In this document: one piece after another, positions 17,494 to 22,482 of the stretch
Position numbering within the stretch: position 1 is the first letter of the stretch
How the letters are laid out: each line of letters begins with the position of its first letter
From: Fidelibacterota bacterium
Lineage (GTDB): Bacteria; Fidelibacterota; UBA8477
Direction of reading: 5' to 3'
Length of the DNA stretch: 22,482 nt
Assembly: GCA_021734045.1 (NCBI GenBank)
Contig: JAIPJR010000048.1
Span: 1-22,482 of the forward strand
Made by a program: the position numbers and the translations under genes
The notes under the pieces: generated by a model
Told to the model about the DNA's origin: nothing
The model's database searches: none
Seen by the model: only the letters and a program-made list of their open reading frames with translations

Positions 17494-17781
17494 TCAGACC
17501 TGGAATTTCGATTTATACCGTTTAATCTGTCGAATCATCTTTTTCACCACAAAGTCAACGGACTTGGTTAAGTCCTCCGTTTTTTCCGTAGCCATCAGTT
17601 GTTCACCCGGCACATTCACCACAATCTCTGCTCCATATTCCAGATCGGTTATCTTTTCAAGAATCACCCGGCAACTGGTAATGCGGTCAAAATATTTTTC
17701 CAGTCGGGCTACTTCGTCGGATACGTATGCATTGGTCTTATCAGCAATGTCAAAATGCCGTGCAACGATGTCTACTTTCAT
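17494..17781 (-). CDS. hpf: Ribosome hibernation promoting factor, short form
   Basis: This 95-residue protein begins MKVDIVARHFDIADKTNAYV and continues with the beta-alpha-beta-beta-beta-alpha pattern of the HPF/YfiA (RaiA) family, including VARLEKYFDRI and a basic C-terminal helix (KKMIRQIKRYKSKF). It lacks the second domain of long HPF, so it is a short form; such proteins bind the 30S decoding region in stationary phase and inactivate ribosomes. ATG 17781 is chosen because AGGAGG sits five bases upstream. A longer in-frame ATG at 17823 overlaps the recombinase stop and would add 14 residues without family resemblance. Confidence 0.92.
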   Translation of the reverse strand: MKVDIVARHFDIADKTNAYVSDEVARLEKYFDRITSCRVILEKITDLEYGAEIVVNVPGEQLMATEKTEDLTKSVDFVVKKMIRQIKRYKSKFQV

Positions 17782-17786
17782 GGTAT

Positions 17787-17792
17787 CCTCCT
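17787..17792 (-). promoter_or_regulatory. Strong ribosome binding site fixing the hpf start
   Basis: A perfect AGGAGG on the minus strand lies five bases before ATG 17781. It argues against the upstream in-frame ATG at 17823. Confidence 0.85.
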
Positions 17793-17819
17793 GTGGATGT
17801 TGTATTTGCTGAATAGCTA

Positions 17820-18752
17820 TCATGATTTTTTCTCATGTCCCGTTCTGGCCGCCCGTGGGTGGGCGGTTTGGTAGACTGACTTCAGCTTATCAGTCTGCAC
17901 ATGGGTATAAACCTGTGTTGTGGAAAGGTTCTCGTGTCCCAACAAATCTTTCACCGCCATGAGGTCCGCACCACGATTGAGCAGATGTGTGGCAAAGCTG
18001 TGCCGCAACACATGGGGACTCACCTTTTTCAAATCAGCAATCTGCCGGATGGCCTGCTTCACCCGCATCCGGATACCGCCGGCGGAGAGCGGTTTGCCGA
18101 ATTTATTCAGAAAAACCGCATCGCTGACCAGTTCCCGGTCCGCCAGGAGTTCCCGCCGCAGTTTCAACCAGGCTTCCAGGGCATCCACGGCACTGCGTCC
18201 CAGTGGAATTACGCGCTCTTTGGAGCCTTTGCCCATGACGCGCACAGACATGCGCTCCAAGTTGAGCTGTGAATTTGTCAGCGTGGACATTTCGGAGACG
18301 CGCATCCCGGTGCTGTAAAAAAGTTCCAGCATGGCGTGATCCCGTGCCCCCAGTAATGTGCCGTCATTCCCAACGGTATCCAGTAATTCGGTCACCTGAG
18401 CTTCCGACATGAAGGTGGGAATGGATTTGCGCAGCTTCGGTGTCTGGACAAAAGCGGCCACATTCAGGGGAATTTTCCCTTCCCGGTGCAGAAACTTGAA
18501 GAAGGACTTGAGGGTTGCCAGTTTCCGGGCCATGGAGCGGGGATCGCGTCCCGTCTCGGCCAGCATGCCCAGAAAATGGCGAACCGCAAGCCGGTCAATT
18601 CTGGCAACATGCTTCAGCAGCTCCGGGTCATATTCTGTGATAAAAGTTGTAAACTGCTGTAAATCTATTCCATAACCACGCACTGTCTCGGAAGAGAAGC
18701 GTTTTTCCTCCTTCAGATGGGTGAGAAATTCCTGTGTAAAGCGGCTAAGCAT
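17820..18752 (-). CDS. XerC/XerD-family tyrosine recombinase
   Basis: This 310-residue protein matches the Xer family (about 295-310). An N-terminal SAM-like core-binding domain covers about residues 1-95. The catalytic domain shows Arg151 in STGMRVSE, Lys175 in GKGSKERVIPL, His247 and Arg250 in HVLRHSFATHLL, His273 in LGHENLSTTQ and the nucleophile Tyr282 in VYTHV, so it appears active. Xer proteins resolve chromosome dimers at dif. I cannot tell XerC from XerD, and no attachment site, cassette array or integrated element is visible beside it, so a housekeeping role is more likely than a mobile integrase. It overlaps the pseudouridine synthase gene by 8 bp. Confidence 0.93.
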   Translation of the reverse strand: MLSRFTQEFLTHLKEEKRFSSETVRGYGIDLQQFTTFITEYDPELLKHVARIDRLAVRHFLGMLAETGRDPRSMARKLATLKSFFKFLHREGKIPLNVAAFVQTPKLRKSIPTFMSEAQVTELLDTVGNDGTLLGARDHAMLELFYSTGMRVSEMSTLTNSQLNLERMSVRVMGKGSKERVIPLGRSAVDALEAWLKLRRELLADRELVSDAVFLNKFGKPLSAGGIRMRVKQAIRQIADLKKVSPHVLRHSFATHLLNRGADLMAVKDLLGHENLSTTQVYTHVQTDKLKSVYQTAHPRAARTGHEKKS

Positions 18753-19764
18753 TTTGCTCCCGCAATCGTGTAAGGGCGGTCAGATAATCCTCGTGTAGTG
18801 GTGCTTCACAGCTAATGGTGGCTCCCGTGATGGGATGGGTAAATTCCAGGAAGCGTGCATGCAAAGCCTGGCGTTTCATCACTGATAGTAATTTGGCTGC
18901 CAACTGTCGATTACGCAAATTCAATGTAATCATTTTGGTGTTGCGGCCGCCATAATAGGGGTCGCCAAAAACAGGGTGATTCAGGTGGGATAGATGCACC
19001 CGGATCTGGTGGGTCCGGCCTGTTTCCAGTTTTAATCGCAGGAGTGAGAGGAAATCAAACTCCTCCAGCACTTCATAGCGGGTGAGCGACTGACGACCGT
19101 CGGGTACCACGGCAAATTTTTTTCGGTCATTGGGACTGCGACCAATGGGCAGATCAATATCTCCGGTGGGTGCTTTCATGTGTCCCCACACCAGTGCCAG
19201 ATAACGTTTCTCAATCTTGCGACCCGTGAATTGTTTCCGTAAACCGGCATGCACCGCATTGTCCTTGGCGGCGACCAAGAGCCCGGAAGTGTCTTTGTCC
19301 AGCCGGTGTACAATACCCGGTCTGTAGGGACCGTTTTCGTTGGACAGATATTCACAATGATACAGAAGCGCGTTGACCAGTGTACCGCTGGCGTTCCCGG
19401 CACCAGGATGTACGATCATGCCCGGTGGTTTATTGATAACCAGCAGGTATTCATCCTCATAGACAATGTCCAGTGGGATGTTTTCGCTGTAAAGTGTCGG
19501 ATCGTAGGGCAATTCATAGACCACGGTAATGTGCTGACCGGGTTCGATGAGTTGACTGGCCTTACATACCTTTCCGTCCACCAATATTTTTTCAGATTTG
19601 ATTAGTTTCTGAATCTGACTCCGGGTGATATCGGACGGGAGCTCCTTGGCTAGAAATTTGTCCAGCCGTACAGGGCTCTGAAAGCGTGCAATCGTGAATT
19701 CGAAGGTGCGTACGCGCGGCGAGGTGGACTGTTCTTCTTCTTGTTCTAATTCTTTATTTATCAA
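18745..19764 (-). CDS. RluD-family 23S rRNA pseudouridine synthase
   Basis: This 339-residue protein has an S4 RNA-binding domain (about residues 32-80, LDKFLAKELPSDITRSQIQKLI...) and a catalytic domain with NKPPGMIVHPG (111-121), HRLDKDTSG (153-161, catalytic Asp156) and the later GRTHQIRVHL and PVFGDPYYGG motifs. This is the RluA/RluC/RluD group; the S4 domain and length favour RluD, which modifies helix 69 of 23S rRNA. The exact target is inferred. Its 3' end overlaps xer by 8 bp. It is the first gene of the run leading to metK-ahcY. No sharp promoter is seen in the 90-bp AT-rich gap upstream, which contains TATAAC and TATACA boxes without clear -35 partners. Confidence 0.92.
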   Translation of the reverse strand: MINKELEQEEEQSTSPRVRTFEFTIARFQSPVRLDKFLAKELPSDITRSQIQKLIKSEKILVDGKVCKASQLIEPGQHITVVYELPYDPTLYSENIPLDIVYEDEYLLVINKPPGMIVHPGAGNASGTLVNALLYHCEYLSNENGPYRPGIVHRLDKDTSGLLVAAKDNAVHAGLRKQFTGRKIEKRYLALVWGHMKAPTGDIDLPIGRSPNDRKKFAVVPDGRQSLTRYEVLEEFDFLSLLRLKLETGRTHQIRVHLSHLNHPVFGDPYYGGRNTKMITLNLRNRQLAAKLLSVMKRQALHARFLEFTHPITGATISCEAPLHEDYLTALTRLREQNA

Positions 19765-19854
19765 TGCTTTTCGTGTAACGCTGAATCGTTATAAACATGT
19801 CGTACTAAGCCGTTTGCCAGTCTGTATAAAATATAACGCGTTTTAATGGAATTG
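19765..19854. other. AT-rich gap between lspA and rluD-family gene
   Basis: This 90-bp minus-strand leader of the pseudouridine synthase gene holds two -10-like boxes (TATACA and TATAAC on the minus strand) but no good -35 at 16-18 nt. No hairpin with a T run is seen after lspA, so readthrough from ileS-lspA into the next genes is possible. Confidence 0.35.
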
Positions 19855-20409
19855 CTAATCGCCGTTTTGAGCCGGCGTCCTGTCACGCTCACGGCCTTCA
19901 AAAAAAAGGGTATAAATGATAAACAGGGTAATGCCTACCGTTACGGCTGAGTCAGCGATGTTGAATGTCGGCCAGCGGTGGAAAAAGAGCCAGTCCGGCC
20001 AGTCAAAGCTGATGAAATCCACCACATAGCCTCGAAAAGTCCCGGCTTCAGCCATGTGACGGAATCCGGTGAGAAAACGCTCTCCCAGATTTCCCAAAGC
20101 ACCGCCCAGGATTAGTGCCATGCCCCAGGCAGGCAATACTGCGGAGCTGGCATAACGCCACAGATAGAACACAACCAAACCTGTCGCGATGAGTCCCAGG
20201 ACATTCACCCAAATCATGTTGAAAGCGGAGATAGAAAAAGCCATGTGATAATTTTCTGCGTAGGCGAAATAGAAGAAATCCCAATCCCGTGGCCAAGGTG
20301 GTTCACCTTTCAGCAAGCGGGTTGCCAGATATTTGGTGCCGTGATCAAGCACCAGGACACCCAGCGATATGAGCAGATATTTAAAAAATGCTTTAGTGTT
20401 GGACTGCAC
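19855..20409 (-). CDS. lspA: Lipoprotein signal peptidase (signal peptidase II) with variant motifs
   Basis: This 184-residue protein with four hydrophobic segments is the aspartyl protease that removes lipoprotein signal peptides. Family boxes are recognisable: LDHGTKY (21-27, normally D..TK), ENYHMAFS (52-59, normally N.G.AFg), GGALGNLGER (102-111, normally GGAxGNLxDR), VVDFISF with Asp131 and FNIADSAV with Asp153. The two catalytic Asp are kept. The Gly of the AF box is His and the structural Asp of the GN..DR box is Glu110. The start is GTG 20409, and the first 17 bp overlap the end of ileS, so translation is coupled. A polar C-terminal tail (EGRERDRTPAQNGD) is lineage-specific. Confidence 0.9.
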   Translation of the reverse strand: MQSNTKAFFKYLLISLGVLVLDHGTKYLATRLLKGEPPWPRDWDFFYFAYAENYHMAFSISAFNMIWVNVLGLIATGLVVFYLWRYASSAVLPAWGMALILGGALGNLGERFLTGFRHMAEAGTFRGYVVDFISFDWPDWLFFHRWPTFNIADSAVTVGITLFIIYTLFFEGRERDRTPAQNGD

Positions 20410-22482
20410 CGGCTTTGACCTTGTACTGGTCCACGCTGAAGGTGGTGTTGGCCTGTGTATCTACGGTGTCAAAGACCAGGTCTTCACAGAGGGTCTCGGC
20501 CTTTAGATAGTCAGCGTGTCTGGCGATAACGTCTTCCAGGTCAGGTTCAACTTCCAGTGTGAGTTTGATGCGGTCAGCCACATCAAACCCGGCGTCCTTT
20601 CGCAGGTTTTGCACGTGACGCACCAGATCGCGTATCATGCCCTCTTCCACCAAGTCGTCGGTGAGTACCGTATCCAGAATGACCAACGCACCGGCATCTT
20701 CCACAATCGCTCTCCCGTCGGGTTCTTCTACGCTGACCAAAAGTTCATTGGGTTCCAGCGTTATGCTGAACCCGTCACTGCTCAGCGTAACCGATTCACC
20801 CTTTTTCACCTGATTCGCCATTATAGCGGAATCGGACACTTGGAGTAAGGAGCGAATCCGGCCCAGGTCTTTGCCGTATTTGGGACCCAGGATGGCCAGA
20901 TTGGGTTTGACGGCGTAGCGGATGCTGTCGCCGGTATCTTCCAGCACCGTGAGGCGCTTGATATTCAATTCATCCAAAACCTGTTGCCGGAGTTCGTCTA
21001 CAAAATTACGACGATTTTTCTCCGGCCAGTAAATTTGGATTTCCGCCAGGGGCTGGCGCACTTTCATGTTGGCCTTGTTACGGGCGGCGCGCCCCAATTC
21101 CACCGTTTTAATAATCGTGTTAATCTTATCCAGTAATTCTTCATCAATCCAGCGGCTGTCAGTCTCCGGGAATCCGGAGAGATGCACGCTCTGGGGAGCG
21201 TCGGGGTTTAAACGAACCACCAGATTCTGATACATGGATTCAGTAACAAAAGGGATGACCGGTGCTAATATCCGGGTGACGGTGGTTAATGCCTGATAAA
21301 GCGTGTGATAGGCTGCCCATTTATCATCATCGTTGGTGCTTTTCCAGAATCGGCGACGGGAGCGACGCACATACCAGTTGGACAGGTCGTCCACGAAGCG
21401 ATCCGCTTTATGCATGAGTTTGTCCACCTGGAAATTCTCGTAATCCTGCCGTGCTTGCTGGATCAATTGATTCAGTCGCGCCAACAGCCAGCGATCCAAT
21501 TGGGTGAGTTTGGATTCGTCCAATTCCTGCCGCGGATCGAAATTGTCCAGTTTGGCATAGGTGACGAAAAACGAGTAAGTGTTCCACAGCGTCAGGAGCT
21601 TCCGGCGAATCTCATCAGCCGCTTGATAGCCAAAATTCAGGTTGTTGTACGGAACCTGGCTGGCATACATCCAGCGTATCACATCCACGCCCATTTTCTC
21701 GGCGGCATCCTCAAACCAGATGGCATTTCCGGAGGATTTGTGCATGTCATCGCCGTGTTCGTCTTTCACCAGGGCGTGGCCCATGATGGTGCGGACCGGC
21801 GGTTTATTTTCCATGACGGTGCTCATGGCCAGGATAGCGTAGAACCAGTTGCGGAACTGACCCGGTAATGACTCCACAATGAAGTCGGCGGGGAACCATT
21901 TTTCCCAATATTCCCGGTCGGTTAGGTAATGCATGGTGGAGTAGGGCACAATTCCGGCATCCAGCCAGGGGTTTCCCACGTCAGGAATACGGTTTATGAT
22001 TTCACCGCATTTTTCGCATTTGATCTTAACCTTGTCAATCCAGGGGCGGTGGGGCGTGTGACCATCGAAGTCTTGCCAACCTTCAACAGCCTTCTCTTTC
22101 AATTCTTCCCGGCTGCCCATGACGTGGACATTTCCACAAGCCTTACATTCGAAAATGGGTAGTGCCAAGCCCCAGTAGCGCTTTTTGGAAATCATCCAGT
22201 CGCCCATATTGCGCAGCCAGTCCAATTCCCGGTTCAGGCCGTATTCGGGCAGCCATTGAATTTGTTTCACCACCGCCATAATCTCTTCCCGCAGGGCATC
22301 CATGGAGATGAACCATTCGTCCACCAGGCGGAAAACCAGTTCAGTCCCGTGACGCCAGCAGGTGGGATAGCGGTGGGTAATGGGCTCGCGTTTATAGCGC
22401 AAGCCTTTCTCGGAAAGATTGCGGATAATGTCGTCGTTGATTTCACTGACATTTTTACCGGTCCACTCCCCGTAGCCGTCCA
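20393..22482 (-). CDS. ileS: Isoleucyl-tRNA synthetase, C-terminal part (5' end beyond window)
   Basis: The frame is open from the right edge to the TAA at 20393-20395, giving 695 residues of an enzyme usually near 1000-1050. The HIGH motif and most of the CP1 editing domain lie outside. Visible are the end of the editing domain (GEWTGKNVSEIN), the YPTCWRHGTELVFR segment, GLALPIFEC, a pair of Cys-x2-Cys zinc knuckles (CKACGN and CEKCGE), FRNWFYAILA, the KMSKS-equivalent loop in the form MHKSSGN (21725-21745), and the all-helical anticodon-binding domain beginning RKLLTLWNTYSFF. The MHKS variant with the zinc insert belongs to one bacterial IleRS clade, so it is not a defect. Its stop codon lies inside the start of lspA. 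Confidence 0.95.
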   Translation of the reverse strand, partial: DGYGEWTGKNVSEINDDIIRNLSEKGLRYKREPITHRYPTCWRHGTELVFRLVDEWFISMDALREEIMAVVKQIQWLPEYGLNRELDWLRNMGDWMISKKRYWGLALPIFECKACGNVHVMGSREELKEKAVEGWQDFDGHTPHRPWIDKVKIKCEKCGEIINRIPDVGNPWLDAGIVPYSTMHYLTDREYWEKWFPADFIVESLPGQFRNWFYAILAMSTVMENKPPVRTIMGHALVKDEHGDDMHKSSGNAIWFEDAAEKMGVDVIRWMYASQVPYNNLNFGYQAADEIRRKLLTLWNTYSFFVTYAKLDNFDPRQELDESKLTQLDRWLLARLNQLIQQARQDYENFQVDKLMHKADRFVDDLSNWYVRRSRRRFWKSTNDDDKWAAYHTLYQALTTVTRILAPVIPFVTESMYQNLVVRLNPDAPQSVHLSGFPETDSRWIDEELLDKINTIIKTVELGRAARNKANMKVRQPLAEIQIYWPEKNRRNFVDELRQQVLDELNIKRLTVLEDTGDSIRYAVKPNLAILGPKYGKDLGRIRSLLQVSDSAIMANQVKKGESVTLSSDGFSITLEPNELLVSVEEPDGRAIVEDAGALVILDTVLTDDLVEEGMIRDLVRHVQNLRKDAGFDVADRIKLTLEVEPDLEDVIARHADYLKAETLCEDLVFDTVDTQANTTFSVDQYKVKAGAVQH

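Noticed and set aside
17782-17823. Longer hpf start at ATG 17823 overlapping the recombinase stop
   Set aside because: A perfect AGGAGG precedes ATG 17781, where the family's conserved N-terminus begins; the extra 14 residues are not family-like.
17820-18752. Integrase of a mobile element
   Set aside because: The gene matches Xer recombinases in length and motifs and is embedded by overlap in a housekeeping run, with no att repeats, cargo or tRNA next to it.
21725-21745. Broken KMSKS motif in IleRS
   Set aside because: The MHKSSGN form together with the zinc knuckles is a known clade variant, so it is not evidence of inactivation.
21305-21868. 187-residue plus-strand open frame inside ileS
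   Set aside because: Antisense to the conserved IleRS region including the KMSKS-equivalent loop; no recognisable product or ribosome site.

Overview
The window suggests a Gram-negative, outer-membrane-bearing bacterium, possibly of the FCB superphylum (Bacteroidetes/Marinimicrobia/Calditrichota-like). The evidence is an LptF/LptG-type permease, an MCE/MlaD protein, LspA with a probable large lipoprotein, and a beta-barrel-like outer-membrane protein. The placement is inference: no rRNA or other strong phylogenetic marker is present. Base composition looks even (about half GC). There are no mobile elements, phage genes, CRISPR arrays or tRNA/rRNA genes. This is mostly a compact chromosomal housekeeping region.

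Layout. (1) 1-5618, all minus strand, read right to left: murQ (MurNAc-6-P etherase), a phosphomannomutase/phosphoglucomutase overlapping it by 4 bp, a polyprenyl diphosphate synthase, a bifunctional phosphoglucose/phosphomannose isomerase, a BFN (DUF151) nuclease-family protein with a UVR tail, and an EVE-domain protein cut by the left edge. These genes cover amino-sugar recycling, hexose-phosphate interconversion and isoprenoid supply. (2) 5634-6114: a divergent region with an ambiguous small ORF just upstream of murQ on the minus strand and a good sigma70-like promoter on the plus strand. (3) 6115-8412, plus strand: a CorC/HlyC-type CNNM+CBS membrane protein followed after 3 nt by an LptF/LptG permease. 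Its stop codon overlaps that of the convergent next gene. (4) 8409-12765, minus strand: a two-gene unit with a 975-residue beta-rich, probably lipid-anchored or exported protein of unknown function and a predicted outer-membrane barrel protein whose start lies inside the end of the first gene. This is the least understood part of the window. (5) 12980-19764, minus strand: a tightly packed run rluD-family pseudouridine synthase, xerC/D recombinase, hpf, MCE protein, sugar nucleotidyltransferase, metK, ahcY, closed by a clear intrinsic terminator at 12921-12951. (6) 19855-22482, minus strand: lspA and the 3' two thirds of ileS, overlapping by 17 bp.

Working together: the sugar enzymes (isomerase, mutase, nucleotidyltransferase) can supply activated hexoses for surface polysaccharide. 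MetK and AhcY are two steps of the S-adenosylmethionine cycle. LspA, the LptF/G permease, the MCE protein and the lipoprotein/barrel pair all concern the envelope.

I see no clear-cut new defence or mobile system. The observations most worth following up are the coupled lipoprotein/barrel pair, the non-canonical LspA motifs in the same genome, the possible CTG or otherwise non-standard start of the prenyl synthase, and two intergenic stretches that look coding but have no normal start or have a possible frameshift.
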